From assembly GCA_022448085.1 (NCBI GenBank), contig JAKUTH010000011.1:1-60305 (forward strand): DNA of 60,305 nucleotides. The letters run 5' to 3'. A program made the translations under genes and the position numbers. Positions within the stretch are counted from its first letter, which is position 1, and each line of letters begins with the position of its first letter. The stretch comes from Pseudomonadales bacterium. GTDB taxonomy: Bacteria; Pseudomonadota; Gammaproteobacteria; Pseudomonadales; Azotimanducaceae. The notes beneath the pieces are model-generated. The model was not told the DNA's origin, did not search any database, and worked only from the letters and a program-made list of their open reading frames with translations. Shown one piece after another: positions 1-8,906 of the stretch.

Positions 1-1
1 G

Positions 2-493
2 CTCAGCGCAGGTGTTGCTTCGACACAGCGACCTTGGCTCTGGTTTTTGCATGCAGATAGCGTGGTGACGGGAACGGTGGTGGAGGCACTCCAGCTTGCG
101 TTGGGGGGTGCGCAGTGGGGTCGTTTTGACATCACGCTTTCTCGCGATACGCCTTGGTTTCGGTTGATCGCAGCTGCAATGAATAAACGTTCAGCGATGA
201 CGTCTATTTGTACCGGAGATCAGGGCATATTCGTTCGCCGGGCGTTACTCGAGCGAATAGGTGGAATTCCTGATCAGCCGCTAATGGAAGACATCGAACT
301 TTCGAAACGCTTACGACGTATCGCCAAGCCCACCAGGATTCGGACTGTACTGGGTACGTCCTCGCGCCGGTGGGAGAATGATGGAACTGTCAGGACCATT
401 CTTTTGATGTGGGAATTGCGGCTCCGTTATTTCTTTGGAACGAGCCCGGAGGTGCTGGCGGCGCGCTATTATCCTGACGGACGATGGGTGTGA
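2..493 (+). CDS. Glycosyltransferase family 2 protein, 5' end missing
   Basis: The reading frame is open from the first bases of the window, so the gene starts upstream; the first in-frame ATG at 47 is internal. The visible part begins with a FLHADS segment, which corresponds to the DXD-like nucleotide-sugar and metal site of GT-A glycosyltransferases, followed by a GDQGIFVRR segment and an MEDIELSKRLRR segment typical of the acceptor and catalytic half of family 2 enzymes (the TIGR04283 type). It probably transfers a sugar from a nucleotide donor in the cytoplasm; the acceptor is unknown. Its end overlaps the next gene by 10 bases, so the two are likely co-translated. TIGR04283 and TIGR04282 genes are often neighbours, which supports both calls. 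Only about the C-terminal 160 residues are visible. Confidence 0.8.
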   Translation, partial: LSAGVASTQRPWLWFLHADSVVTGTVVEALQLALGGAQWGRFDITLSRDTPWFRLIAAAMNKRSAMTSICTGDQGIFVRRALLERIGGIPDQPLMEDIELSKRLRRIAKPTRIRTVLGTSSRRWENDGTVRTILLMWELRLRYFFGTSPEVLAARYYPDGRWV

Positions 494-1059
494 AAGGAAG
501 GCTCGCCGTTTTTGCTCGCGCGCCCGTCTTCGGCGCGGTCAAAAGGCGATTGGCGCTATCCGTTGGTGAGAACGCCGCACTCGATTGTTATCGGAAATTG
601 CTCGACAACGCGGTCGAAGCAGTCATGCCCTTCGAATCTGAGATTTGGATTGCGGGCGACCCCGCGGATTTGTCTTGGACGCGAGGTCTTCCCGTTCGAC
701 GACAGGGCGTTGGCGACTTAGGGATACGGATGCTGGCCGCTTTTACGGATGGCGTTAAAGTACTCGTCGGAACCGATATTCCCGCCATGTCCACGAGTTA
801 TATCGAGCACGCGTACTTGTTGTTGGAAGACCACGATGTTGTTGTTGGGCCAACGGAAGATGGGGGCTACTGCCTGCTGGCGATGCACGAGCCTCACGAA
901 TCGCTTTTCAATGGGATTGCGTGGGGATCAAGTTCAGTTCTAGCGTCGACTTTAGCTCGAGCGGAAAATCTCAACGTGGGGTTTTGTGAAATGCTATGGG
1001 ACGTAGATGTCGAAGAAGACTATTGCCGCTGGCTAACGTCCGAGCATGTTCATCATTGA
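484..1059 (+). CDS. TIGR04282-type (DUF2064) glycosyltransferase-like protein
   Basis: A 191-residue protein of the DUF2064 family, a small nucleotidyltransferase/GT-A-like fold that databases label arsenosugar biosynthesis glycosyltransferase. The N-terminus FARAPVFGAVKRRLA matches the family signature FAKAPxPGxVKTRL; VGTDIPAMS near residue 100 is the metal-binding DXP-like region, and GPTEDGGYCLLAM near 120 is the conserved downstream motif. The ATG lies inside the end of the previous glycosyltransferase gene, giving a 10-base overlap. The substrate is not known from sequence, and no arsenic genes are visible nearby, so the arsenosugar label should not be taken literally. Confidence 0.8.
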   Translation: MGVKGRLAVFARAPVFGAVKRRLALSVGENAALDCYRKLLDNAVEAVMPFESEIWIAGDPADLSWTRGLPVRRQGVGDLGIRMLAAFTDGVKVLVGTDIPAMSTSYIEHAYLLLEDHDVVVGPTEDGGYCLLAMHEPHESLFNGIAWGSSSVLASTLARAENLNVGFCEMLWDVDVEEDYCRWLTSEHVHH

Positions 1060-1117
1060 TTTGCGGCGTGCGCGTGGGCACGGGACCAGATGGTGACTCG
1101 TACCGGAGAGGCGAGAG

Positions 1118-1531
1118 TTAGGTCGAGTGAAGTTGTTGGACACCCGATTGGCGGCAGGCATCGTGTAACACTGCAGGTCCCAAATCCCATTGATGCGCGT
1201 GGTTGAGATAACGCAACATAAATCGATGGCGGCCATCAACAATGGATGGACCGTGATCTTCTAACAGCCTCAAATTCAGTGCCCGTCTTTGCACAAATCC
1301 GAATTGATCAACGTCTACACAGAGCGGTTCTGCGAGTTCACAAATACGGTCGCGAATGGTCATCAAGAGAAACTTGATTTGGCGAGACCTAGCCGATTCT
1401 CGGTTGTTGATTGGGACGATCGGCTGATCGCCTCTTTCAAAGGCGTTCCAGTCGTCGATTGATACCCTTCGCGGCAAGCCGCCATTGTCTGGGCAGAGGT
1501 AAACGTGGACTTCCGTTGGCATTGCCACCAT
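1118..1531 (-). CDS. Hypothetical protein downstream of sufE
   Basis: I do not recognise this 137-residue protein. It is soluble, without a signal peptide or membrane segment, and rich in Arg, Asp and Leu, with a long probable helix (KFLLMTIRDRICELAEPL) in the middle and a His/Arg-rich C-terminal third. Four cysteines are scattered and form no metal motif. It begins 53 bases after sufE on the same strand and may be the last gene of the suf transcript. An alternative ATG lies three codons in (1522). Length, position and the lack of a competing ORF make it a likely gene; its function is unknown. Confidence 0.5.
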   Translation of the reverse strand: MVAMPTEVHVYLCPDNGGLPRRVSIDDWNAFERGDQPIVPINNRESARSRQIKFLLMTIRDRICELAEPLCVDVDQFGFVQRRALNLRLLEDHGPSIVDGRHRFMLRYLNHAHQWDLGPAVLHDACRQSGVQQLHST

Positions 1532-1584
1532 AGAGTAACTGGATAAATATACAGTATCAAGGTACCCATACGTGAAACCGCTCG

Positions 1585-2001
1585 TCAGAGTGGTACGTAA
1601 CTGTAGGCAGTATCGTTGATTCGTTTGACCAGGGCCCTTAGTCCGTTCCCCCGCGTCGCACTTAGATGATTCATCAGGTCAAGTTCGTCGAATAAGTTTT
1701 CGATATCGTAGGCGACGATATCGTTGGGCGAGTGACCGTCAAAGGTTGCAAGTACGATGGCAATTAAACCTCGGACAATGTGGGCATCGCTGTCGATTTG
1801 AAATTTGAGTTGGTTATGTCCGGTGTCGTATTCACCCAATAACCAAACTCGACTCTGGCACCCACGCACGAGGTTGTCGGTGACTCGGAATTCAGTCGGA
1901 AGTGCGGGTACGGACTTCCCAAGATCGATGAGAAATCGGTACTTGTCTTCCCAATCGTCGAAAAACGCGAACGTCGTCTTGATATTTTCGAGATCGAACA
2001 T
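1585..2001 (-). CDS. sufE: SufE, sulfur acceptor for cysteine desulfurase SufS
   Basis: SufE takes the persulfide sulfur from the SufS active-site cysteine and passes it to the SufBCD scaffold during iron-sulfur cluster assembly in the cytoplasm. The 138-residue length is typical. The key cysteine is Cys48 in VRGCQSRVW, which matches the family motif V.GCQS.VW. The N-terminal region with the conserved DWEDKYRFLIDLG segment and the LP.E.R stretch before the cysteine loop also fit. It is the last clearly assigned gene of the suf run, 14 bases after sufT, so it is made together with its partner SufS. Confidence 0.95.
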   Translation of the reverse strand: MFDLENIKTTFAFFDDWEDKYRFLIDLGKSVPALPTEFRVTDNLVRGCQSRVWLLGEYDTGHNQLKFQIDSDAHIVRGLIAIVLATFDGHSPNDIVAYDIENLFDELDLMNHLSATRGNGLRALVKRINDTAYSYVPL

Positions 2002-2015
2002 GGCCGCGATTGACG

Positions 2016-2540
2016 TTAGAACAGGCCTAATTCGAGCTGCGCTTCATCAGTCATCCGGTCCCGAGACCAAGGCGGGTCGAACACTAACTCGACGCTGACC
2101 TCATCGACGAAAGGCACCCCACCAACGCGGCGTTCGATGTCTTGAACCAGTACCGGGCCCATCCCACAACCCGGTGCGGTCAACGTCATGTCGATGGAAA
2201 CGCGGGCACCGTCGATACGACAACCATAAATTAGGCCTAGATCGACAATGTTCACTGGAATTTCAGGGTCGTGGACACTTCGTAGTGCTTCCCATACCTG
2301 ACTTTCCAAGGGTTTGCCATCTTCGGGCTCGTCGAAGCTCATAACCTCGGGCTCAAAGCCCAATGCGTCGGCGTCTTCGCCATCGATACGCGCCATGCTT
2401 CCTTCATGGACGACGGTGTACGTACCCCCAAGTGCTTGCGTTAGCGTAACAAAGGTTCCTTCTGGGATCGTGGTCGGCGTCCCTGTCGGGACCAACCTCG
2501 CTTCGACCGTCCTTTTTAAGGGAACGAGTCTACGTTCCAC
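2016..2540 (-). CDS. sufT: SufT, iron-sulfur assembly protein with MIP18/DUF59 domain
   Basis: SufT is an auxiliary factor in Fe-S cluster maturation. The N-terminal part carries the SufT-specific PTGTPTTIPEGTFVTLTQ region and ALGGTYTV; the C-terminal half is a MIP18/DUF59 domain with VHDPEIPVNIVDLGLIY, DMTLTAPGCGMG and a closing VELVFDPPWSRDRM. An upstream ATG at 2567 would also open the frame, but it lies deep inside sufA. I prefer the GTG at 2540: the protein then begins VERRLVP, like the MERR start usual for SufT, and a GGAGAG ribosome site sits 11 bases ahead. This gives 174 residues and an 11-base overlap with sufA. Its place between sufA and sufE fits a suf operon accessory. Confidence 0.9.
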   Translation of the reverse strand: MERRLVPLKRTVEARLVPTGTPTTIPEGTFVTLTQALGGTYTVVHEGSMARIDGEDADALGFEPEVMSFDEPEDGKPLESQVWEALRSVHDPEIPVNIVDLGLIYGCRIDGARVSIDMTLTAPGCGMGPVLVQDIERRVGGVPFVDEVSVELVFDPPWSRDRMTDEAQLELGLF

Positions 2541-2886
2541 GGATTGAAAAACTCTCTCCGCAGCCACAGAGCGTATCGGCGTTGGGGTTATTGAATTTGA
2601 GAGACGAGTTGAGTCCCTCGGTCACGTAGTCGATTTCTGTTCCGCAAACAATGCCCCAATTTGCTTCCTGAACGTACACCCGAACTTCGCCAGCAAAATC
2701 AAACTGCTTTGCCGCTGCGGGCGCTTCCGAGAGGTAACTGAGTTCATACATGTAGCCGTTGCAGCCGCTGTCCGTGACACCAAGAAGCAGCGCCTTAGCA
2801 CCTTCGCGCGCGATTTGTTGCCCCACATGATCCTGTGCTGCCGGGGTCATTGAGATCGTGGTTGGGTCGTATACATGTGCGGTCAT
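2530..2886 (-). CDS. sufA: SufA/IscA-type iron-sulfur carrier (HesB family)
   Basis: A-type carrier that accepts an Fe-S cluster from SufBCD and delivers it to apoproteins. The protein has 118 residues. The three cluster-binding cysteines are Cys42 in SGCNGYMYEL and Cys107 and Cys109 in the C-terminal LCGCGESF, the invariant pattern of the family. It lies 18 bases after sufS and overlaps the start of sufT. It ends in TAG, which shows that amber is used as a normal stop in this genome. SufA, ErpA and IscA cannot be told apart securely by eye; the symbol rests on its place in the suf operon. Confidence 0.92.
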   Translation of the reverse strand: MTAHVYDPTTISMTPAAQDHVGQQIAREGAKALLLGVTDSGCNGYMYELSYLSEAPAAAKQFDFAGEVRVYVQEANWGIVCGTEIDYVTEGLNSSLKFNNPNADTLCGCGESFSIRGT

Positions 2887-2904
2887 AGCGCAAGCTCCCT
2901 CGAC

Positions 2905-4110
2905 CTAAACAAAACTGCGTGCCTTTTCCACGGTTTCGATCAGGCGGTCGACATCAGACAGACGATTATACAGGCTAAACGAAGCACGAACGGTACCCGG
3001 TATATCGAAGGCCTCCATCAATGGCATCGCGCAGTGGTGGCCGGTTCGTACCGCCACGCCTTGCTGGTCCAGTAGCGTACCGATGTCCGTAGGATGTGAC
3101 CCATCCACCAAAAAAGATACGACCGGACCTTTCTGCGGCGCGGTTCCAATAATACGAACACCCTCAATGGCGTTGAGGCCGGCGGTTGCGGATTCGAGCA
3201 ACTGCTTTTCATGTGCGATCAATGAATCCCCATCTAATCCATCAACGTATTCAATAGCGGTTCCGAATCCGATGGCACCAGCGATGTTGGGTGTCCCGGC
3301 TTCGAATTTATATGGCAGACTTTGATAGGTTGTTGCCGCCAGTCGAACTTCTTCGATCATCTCGCCGCCGGCTTGCCAAGGTGGCAGTTCGTCGAGGAGG
3401 GATTCCTTGCCATACAGAATTCCTATCCCGGTAGGACCGTACACTTTGTGTCCGGAGAACGCGTAAAAGTCGCACCCCAATGCTTGAACATCGATGTTGA
3501 GATGAGCGGCTGCCTGTGCGCCGTCGACGAGTACCTGGGCACCATGAGCGTGGGCTTGAGCAATGATTTGTTGTATTGGGTTGATTGTTCCTAGTGCGTT
3601 GGAGACATGGGCGATTGCAACGATGCGCGTCGCGTCGCCTAACAACGCGGCGAAATCGTCGAGATCGAGTACGCCATCGGGTTTAACACGAACCGCTTTG
3701 AGGGATGCGCCGGTCCGAGCGCACGCGATCTGCCACGGCACGATGTTGGAGTGGTGTTCCATTTCTGAGATCAGGACCTCATCTCCTTCCTTAAGTTGCG
3801 ATTGGGCATAACAATTCGCAACGAGGTTGATTGCTTCGGTCGTGCCACGTGTCCAAATCACCTCGTGTGGTCGTTCCGCATTAATCCGTTTAGCTAAAAG
3901 CTGTCGTGCTCGTTCAAATGCTTCGGTCGCTTTATCGCTGAGATTATGGGCGGCCCGATGGACGTTCGCGTTATAGGTCTCGTAATAGGTGCGCAAGGCA
4001 TCGAGCACGACTCTGGGCTTCTGTGTTGTTGCGGCGTTGTCGAGATAGACCAAGTTACTGTCCACGATCAACGGAAAGTCTGAACGCACTGACTCTATAT
4101 CAAAGCTCAT
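2905..4110 (-). CDS. sufS: SufS cysteine desulfurase
   Basis: PLP-dependent class V aminotransferase-fold enzyme that converts cysteine to alanine and holds the sulfur as a persulfide for SufE. The PLP lysine is in SGHKVYGPTGIGILYG (about residue 222). The catalytic cysteine is Cys360 in VRTGHHCAMPLM, on the short SufS-type loop. NVHRAAHNLSDKA and the TRGTTEAINLVA cofactor region are also present. The frame opens at 4152, but that would overlap sufD by 38 bases. The ATG at 4110 lies 4 bases after the sufD stop and gives MSFDIESVRSDFP, a normal SufS start and a 401-residue protein, so it is preferred. Confidence 0.95.
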   Translation of the reverse strand: MSFDIESVRSDFPLIVDSNLVYLDNAATTQKPRVVLDALRTYYETYNANVHRAAHNLSDKATEAFERARQLLAKRINAERPHEVIWTRGTTEAINLVANCYAQSQLKEGDEVLISEMEHHSNIVPWQIACARTGASLKAVRVKPDGVLDLDDFAALLGDATRIVAIAHVSNALGTINPIQQIIAQAHAHGAQVLVDGAQAAAHLNIDVQALGCDFYAFSGHKVYGPTGIGILYGKESLLDELPPWQAGGEMIEEVRLAATTYQSLPYKFEAGTPNIAGAIGFGTAIEYVDGLDGDSLIAHEKQLLESATAGLNAIEGVRIIGTAPQKGPVVSFLVDGSHPTDIGTLLDQQGVAVRTGHHCAMPLMEAFDIPGTVRASFSLYNRLSDVDRLIETVEKARSFV

Positions 4111-4114
4111 GGGT

Positions 4115-5230
4115 TCAGGTCTCGATTCCAAGTAGGGTTCGCCCATCTGCATGGGAGACGACCTCGTTGAGAAATCCCCTAATCAATATGGCTCGGGCAT
4201 CGGCTTCTCCGATGCCGCGCGATTGGAAATAGAAGAGCGCATCGGTATCGAGTTGGCCGACGGTTGCACCGTGCGAGCAGACAACGTCGTTGGCATAAAT
4301 TTCGAGTTCGGGCTTCGTGTAGACCTCGGCCTCGGAACTTACAACCAAGTTGCGATTAGTTAGCGTCGCATTCGTCTGCTGGGCATTGGGGGCAATATAA
4401 ATACGACCGTTAAAGATAGATTTAGCTCTGTCATCGACGTTGCCACGAAAATGCTGACGACTGGTGCCACCGGCGAACATATGGTTGACTGAAATTTGAT
4501 TGTCGAGATGCAGCGCCTCGTTAAGTTGCCACGCACCTGTTAGCTCTGCTTCGGCCCCGTTACCAAGAATATTCACGCTGATGTCGTTGCGGCGAAGACG
4601 TGCGCCGGTGGAATATTGGGAAAGACTGTACGAGCCATTTTCAGCGATATTGATTGCGACTAGGTTGTAGTCGACGCCAGTTCCCGGCGGTTGTAGCCGA
4701 CGGTGTCGGAGTTTGGCGCCGGGTGCGACAAAACATTCCACGATTCGATTCGACCCGGTCGTGGTCTCGATGAGTTCGAGACGTGCTTCGGCTTCCACGA
4801 TGACTAGGACGCGCTGGAATTGCCCATCGAGCTCCCCAAGTTCGATACTTTCGGTCTTGTCTCCCGGCTGCACGTGGATAACCACGCCGCAATCTATCTT
4901 CAAGTAGTTGATAGCAGCCAAGGGGTAGCGTCTTTGGTCGACGGCCTGGTTGATATAAGTAGTGACAAGCTTGCGGACGGTGTCCGATTCGAAACCGACC
5001 GTGTGGGACGGTGTGGTGGGAATCGGAGTGGTATCGCCACGATCTGATACGTCGTATTGAGGATCAAAGAATGGGACCGGGTCCGTGTATTTCCAGGCCT
5101 CGCTGTTAGGTCGTGGCAACGCGCCGTCTTTCAGCACGGCTAACGTATCGTGCCGGTCGAGCCAGGGGAGGTAGCGCGGTTCAAACGCCTCTAAAGTTTC
5201 AATTACGGAGGCTGCGTCAACTAACCCCAT
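4115..5230 (-). CDS. sufD: SufD, scaffold subunit of SufBCD
   Basis: SufD pairs with SufB and the SufC ATPase to form the scaffold on which Fe-S clusters are built. The 371-residue length is close to the usual size. The N-terminal helical part includes the SEAWKYT signature, and the C-terminal half shows the beta-helix core and the conserved SHGATVGQLD segment, followed by YFQSRGIGEADARAILIRGF. The SHGATVG histidine is the residue implicated in cluster assembly in SufD. The ATG directly follows the sufC stop codon with no gap. Confidence 0.95.
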   Translation of the reverse strand: MGLVDAASVIETLEAFEPRYLPWLDRHDTLAVLKDGALPRPNSEAWKYTDPVPFFDPQYDVSDRGDTTPIPTTPSHTVGFESDTVRKLVTTYINQAVDQRRYPLAAINYLKIDCGVVIHVQPGDKTESIELGELDGQFQRVLVIVEAEARLELIETTTGSNRIVECFVAPGAKLRHRRLQPPGTGVDYNLVAINIAENGSYSLSQYSTGARLRRNDISVNILGNGAEAELTGAWQLNEALHLDNQISVNHMFAGGTSRQHFRGNVDDRAKSIFNGRIYIAPNAQQTNATLTNRNLVVSSEAEVYTKPELEIYANDVVCSHGATVGQLDTDALFYFQSRGIGEADARAILIRGFLNEVVSHADGRTLLGIET

Positions 5231-5980
5231 TCAATCATTCTCCAGCCAGCTATATCCTTTCTCTTCCAGTTCGAGTGCAAGCGAGTGGTCTCCCGACCGC
5301 ACGATAGAGCCGTTAGCAATGACGTGGACGAAGTCGGGTTCGATATGATCCAGCAAGCGCTGGTAATGCGTCACAAGTACCACTGCGTTTATGGTGTTGG
5401 TGAACGCGCTTATGCCGTTGGCCACGATGCGGAGCGCATCGATGTCGAGCCCCGAATCAGTTTCATCGAGAATGCTGACTTTCGGTTTCAGGATCAGCAT
5501 CTGTAAGATTTCGTTTCGCTTCTTTTCCCCCCCTGAGAAGCCCTCGTTGACTCCCCGTTTGAGGAATTCCGGATTCAGTCCGAGTTGCTCTGCAGCGCTC
5601 CTCGCCATCTGCATAAAATCAACTGCCGTGATTTCTGGGTCGCCGGCCGCCCGTGCATGACTGTCGACGGCGGCTTTCAAGAATTCCATGTTCGAGACGC
5701 CTGGAATTTCAATGGGGTATTGGAAGGCCAGAAACAATCCACGGTGCGCACGTTCTTCGGGACTTAAGGTCGTTATTTCTTGGCCCTCGAGGGCAATACG
5801 ACCTCGATCGATTTGGTAATCCTCCCGGCCCGCGATCACGTTAGCGAGAGTGCTCTTGCCTGATCCGTTGGGCCCCATGATGGCGTGAACCTCACCGGCG
5901 CAAACATTAAGGTCAATGCCGCGCAATATCGGTTGATTACCGACACTGACAGCGAGGTCACTGATTTCCAGGAGATTCAA
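5231..5980 (-). CDS. sufC: SufC, ABC-type ATPase of SufBCD
   Basis: Cytoplasmic ABC-family ATPase that drives conformational change of the SufBD scaffold; it has no membrane partner. Visible motifs are Walker [10 protein letters not shown] (about residues 36-44), the Q-loop FQYP, the SufC signature [11 protein letters not shown], Walker [16 protein letters not shown] and the switch histidine in [11 protein letters not shown]. The start codon is TTG at 5980, overlapping the sufB stop as TTGA; no ATG or GTG lies at a plausible place nearby, so its translation probably depends on ribosomes finishing sufB. Confidence 0.95.
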   Translation of the reverse strand: MNLLEISDLAVSVGNQPILRGIDLNVCAGEVHAIMGPNGSGKSTLANVIAGREDYQIDRGRIALEGQEITTLSPEERAHRGLFLAFQYPIEIPGVSNMEFLKAAVDSHARAAGDPEITAVDFMQMARSAAEQLGLNPEFLKRGVNEGFSGGEKKRNEILQMLILKPKVSILDETDSGLDIDALRIVANGISAFTNTINAVVLVTHYQRLLDHIEPDFVHVIANGSIVRSGDHSLALELEEKGYSWLEND

Positions 5981-7449
5981 CCGACGGCTCCCTCAAGACT
6001 GACTTCGAGTAGCTTTCCCGCTTCCACGGCGAATTCCATGGGAAGTTCTCTAAACACGTCTTTGCAAAAACCATTAACAATCATCGAGACGGCTTTTTCA
6101 GGGTCGATGCCACGTTGACGGCATAAGAATAGTTGGTCGTCGCTTACGCGGGATGTTGTCGCCTCGTGCTCGACGATCCCGTCGGGTCGTCGCGACTCAA
6201 TGTAGGGAAACGTATGTGCAGCGCACTTTTCGCCGATGAGAAGAGAATCGCACTGAGTATAGTTGCGCGCTTTCTCTGCACCCGGGTTCATTCGCACGAG
6301 ACCGCGGTATGCGTTCGAACTCTGACCGGCACTAATGCCCTTAGAGATAATCGTGCTACGCGTATTTTTGCCGAGATGAACCATCTTGGTTCCTGTGTCA
6401 GCCTGTTGATGGTTGTTTGTTAGTGCGACGGAATAAAACTCGCCGACAGAATCATCGCCCCGTAATACCACGCTCGGGTATTTCCACGTAATCGCGGATC
6501 CGGTTTCTACCTGTGTCCAGCTGATTTTCGAACGATCGCCTCGGCATGCGCCGCGTTTGGTGACGAAGTTATAAATACCGCCACGTCCGTCCTCGTCGCC
6601 GGGGTACCAATTCTGAACTGTGGAATATTTGATTTCGGCATCGTCGAGCGCTATCAACTCGACCACTGCGGCGTGCAACTGGTTTTCGTCTCGCATCGGG
6701 GCAGTACAACCTTCAAGATAACTAACGTACGCTCCGCGCTCCGCGATAATCAGCGTACGTTCGAATTGACCGGTGTTGCGTTCATTGATACGGAAATACG
6801 TGGATAACTCCATCGGGCAACGCGTATTTTCTGGAACGTAAACAAAAGAACCATCACTAAACACGGCAGAATTTAACGCGGCAAAAAAGTTGTCTCCCCG
6901 CGGTACCACACTTCCCAGATACTTGCGGACCAGATCTGGGTAGTCGTGAACGGCCTCTGTAAAGGAACAAAAAATCACGCCTGCCTCGCGAAGTGTTTCC
7001 TTAAACGTTGTACCGATGGATACACTGTCGAAGACGGCGTCGACGGCCACGGGTGGTCGCTGCTGGGTTTCCGCGACGCCAGCGAGCGCTGCTTGTTCGT
7101 GCAGGGGAATGCCAAGTTTTTCGTATGTGGCGAGTATTTCCGGGTCAACGTCATCTAGTGTTTTTGGTTGATCTCCTGAAGGCGCCGAGTAGTAAGAAAT
7201 CGATTGATAGTCGATTGCTGGAAACTGAACCTGCCCCCAACTCGGTTCAATCATCTCCAGCCATCCGTGGTAGGCATCGAGCCGCCATTGGGTTAACCAT
7301 TCTGGCTCATCCTTGCGAGCCGAAATAAAACGAACGACGTCCTCGTCGAGACCGGGTGGAAGCGTGTCGGCTTCGATATCTGTCACGAATCCAGCGGCAT
7401 AATCGCGGCCGACGAGCCCGTCAAGGGAGTTGTTATCTGTTCCAGCCAT
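5977..7449 (-). CDS. sufB: SufB, scaffold subunit of SufBCD
   Basis: Main scaffold protein on which the Fe-S cluster forms, 490 residues as usual. Recognisable segments include [19 protein letters not shown] near residue 90, the [24 protein letters not shown] block with the conserved Cys, [23 protein letters not shown] in the core, and the C-terminal [16 protein letters not shown]...RGI segment that contacts SufC and SufD. It is the first gene of the operon; the ATG lies 36 bases from a near-consensus IscR operator, so the whole set is probably controlled by cluster demand. The stop overlaps the TTG of sufC. Confidence 0.96.
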   Translation of the reverse strand: MAGTDNNSLDGLVGRDYAAGFVTDIEADTLPPGLDEDVVRFISARKDEPEWLTQWRLDAYHGWLEMIEPSWGQVQFPAIDYQSISYYSAPSGDQPKTLDDVDPEILATYEKLGIPLHEQAALAGVAETQQRPPVAVDAVFDSVSIGTTFKETLREAGVIFCSFTEAVHDYPDLVRKYLGSVVPRGDNFFAALNSAVFSDGSFVYVPENTRCPMELSTYFRINERNTGQFERTLIIAERGAYVSYLEGCTAPMRDENQLHAAVVELIALDDAEIKYSTVQNWYPGDEDGRGGIYNFVTKRGACRGDRSKISWTQVETGSAITWKYPSVVLRGDDSVGEFYSVALTNNHQQADTGTKMVHLGKNTRSTIISKGISAGQSSNAYRGLVRMNPGAEKARNYTQCDSLLIGEKCAAHTFPYIESRRPDGIVEHEATTSRVSDDQLFLCRQRGIDPEKAVSMIVNGFCKDVFRELPMEFAVEAGKLLEVSLEGAVG

Positions 7450-7475
7450 GGGCGTTCTGATCCAAACTAGCCGTT

Positions 7476-7481
7476 ATTCTA
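7476..7481 (-). promoter_or_regulatory. sufBp: Probable -10 element of the suf promoter
   Basis: TAGAAT on the minus strand, 26 bases before the sufB ATG. The matching -35 position falls inside the IscR-type operator and is poor (GAGTAA), consistent with a promoter controlled by a protein bound there. The placement is inferred from spacing only. Confidence 0.5.
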
Positions 7482-7485
7482 CCGA

Positions 7486-7510
7486 ATAACCCACTATTTT
7501 ACTCGGGTAT
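7486..7510 (-). promoter_or_regulatory. IscR-type (type 1) operator before sufB
   Basis: On the minus strand this 25-bp element reads ATACCCGAGT, then five A/T bases, then AGTGGGTTAT. I compared it by eye with the recalled E. coli type 1 IscR consensus (ATASYYGACT, RWWWY core, AGTCRRSTAT): 22 of 25 positions agree, including both outer half-site ends and the A/T core. It is an imperfect palindrome and so also reads well from the other strand. It would overlap the -35 region of the sufB promoter, the arrangement expected for repression by cluster-bound IscR. No iscR gene lies in the window. Confidence 0.75.
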
Positions 7511-7589
7511 TAATCCGTGTTTGGAGTTTGGGTTCTGTCAATCGGTGAGGCGCGATAAGATCGTTGTAGTCGCAAGAGATAGCAGGCTT

Positions 7590-8216
7590 ATGCCGGAAAT
7601 AACGAGAATGCCAGAGGCCAATGTGTATCAAGCCTACGGCATTTATCTCTTACATCGCCAACACCGGTTAATTCGGCGACTGATGCGCGTGTACGAACCG
7701 ACGGTTCATGGCCATAAATTGTGGCGTGCGAGTTTCCTTTTGATGGATTACCTCCAGTCGCATCCCCCTCAAAAAGGCTCGAAGATTATGGAGATCGGCT
7801 GCGGTTGGGGTTCAGCGTCGGTGTTTTGTGCGAGGCGTTTTGGCGCAGACGTTACAGGCGTCGACGCTGATCGGGACATTTTTCCGTTTATGGACGTTAT
7901 CGCTGCGCTAAACAGCGTCAAAGTCCGACCTTCTAGAACACGTTATGAAAAATTAACGGCAAGGTGTCTGGGCGACCAGGATCTGATTATCGGTTCAGAC
8001 ATTTGTTTTTGGGATAATTTGATACAGCCCGTTAGAAATCTCATTGCACGGGCCCTTCGCGGTGGTACGAAACGAATAGTCATCGCGGATCCGGGTAGGC
8101 CGACGTTTTACGAACTTGCTGACCTATGTGCAAAACGTTGGGATGTGACCCTCAAAGAGTGGTACGCCGTTGAACCCAGCCGGACGACTGGAGAAGTTCT
8201 AGAAATCAGGCGTTAA
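7590..8216 (+). CDS. Class I SAM-dependent methyltransferase
   Basis: A soluble methyltransferase with motif I IMEIGCGWGSASV (about residues 64-76), an acidic residue after strand 2 in VTGVDAD, and DLIIGSDICFWDN in the place of motif IV. The SDICFWD pattern and overall size resemble the METTL21/Methyltransf_16 group of protein methyltransferases, but the substrate cannot be named. The frame is open from 7521, yet the first 23 residues look unlike a protein start; the ATG at 7590 has a GCAGG ahead and gives 208 residues starting MPEITRMPEANVYQ. The gene diverges from suf and does not appear to be part of it. Confidence 0.75.
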   Translation: MPEITRMPEANVYQAYGIYLLHRQHRLIRRLMRVYEPTVHGHKLWRASFLLMDYLQSHPPQKGSKIMEIGCGWGSASVFCARRFGADVTGVDADRDIFPFMDVIAALNSVKVRPSRTRYEKLTARCLGDQDLIIGSDICFWDNLIQPVRNLIARALRGGTKRIVIADPGRPTFYELADLCAKRWDVTLKEWYAVEPSRTTGEVLEIRR

Positions 8217-8243
8217 TTCTTACCGCGAGTTTCGCAATTGAAT

Positions 8244-8906
8244 TTATGTGCCGATAAAGGTCTTGAGTTGCTCCGCTAGCGATATACAGGCTTGGTTCTG
8301 GACTCTGGCGATGAAAGGGATCGGGACAACGAGGGCTGGTACGATCGACGTTCCGGATGCTTCAGAACTGACCTTGCCGACCGTAATTCCTCGATTGATG
8401 TCCCAAACGGACGCTTCGTAGTCGGAACCTGATTCCCACGAAAGAAAGCCAAAACATGCCGGGATACCACCGCTAACTACGGTACATTGCAATGCACCGC
8501 TTTCCTCTGATCGTTCGGTTGTTCCTTCAACCCAAACAAGATAACGAACGCCGATCGCCTGTATTTTTTCAGAGATCAGCGGTCGAGAAATGACATAAGT
8601 TAGTTCCCTCATATTGAGAGGCGCAGTTCGCGGTTCGAACCAGGGGAATAGCTCATCCATGAAATCGCGTTCGCTCATAACTGAAAGTGCACCTTCGCCG
8701 CCGCTGGTTTTGTTGGATACACAGCCCACGAAATCATCTTCAGTTTCGCCACTTGTTTTATGTTTTCGACTAAGTATGACGATGGATTCTTTGGAGTTAA
8801 GACTGGTGCTTGCTTCCCTTACTTCCTGGATTGTTGTGTTGACGCAGCCAGTAAGCCAATGCATGGCGATCAAGACGAAAGCGATATGTATTCGCTTGGT
8901 CATCAT
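8244..8906 (-). CDS. Putative lipoprotein, last gene of the TolQ/vWA cluster
   Basis: A 220-residue exported protein with a short signal sequence ending in the lipobox LTGC (Cys21), so it should be lipid-anchored; the residue after Cys is Val, not Asp, which favours sorting to the outer membrane. The mature part has several cysteines (in VGCVSNK, LQCTVV, PACFGF and QACISL), suggesting disulfides in the periplasm. I recognise no domain. The frame begins at 8930, but the ATG at 8906 overlaps the upstream stop as ATGA and gives a proper signal peptide (MMTKRIHIAF). It is the twelfth and last gene of the cluster and probably an accessory. Confidence 0.75.
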   Translation of the reverse strand: MMTKRIHIAFVLIAMHWLTGCVNTTIQEVREASTSLNSKESIVILSRKHKTSGETEDDFVGCVSNKTSGGEGALSVMSERDFMDELFPWFEPRTAPLNMRELTYVISRPLISEKIQAIGVRYLVWVEGTTERSEESGALQCTVVSGGIPACFGFLSWESGSDYEASVWDINRGITVGKVSSEASGTSIVPALVVPIPFIARVQNQACISLAEQLKTFIGT

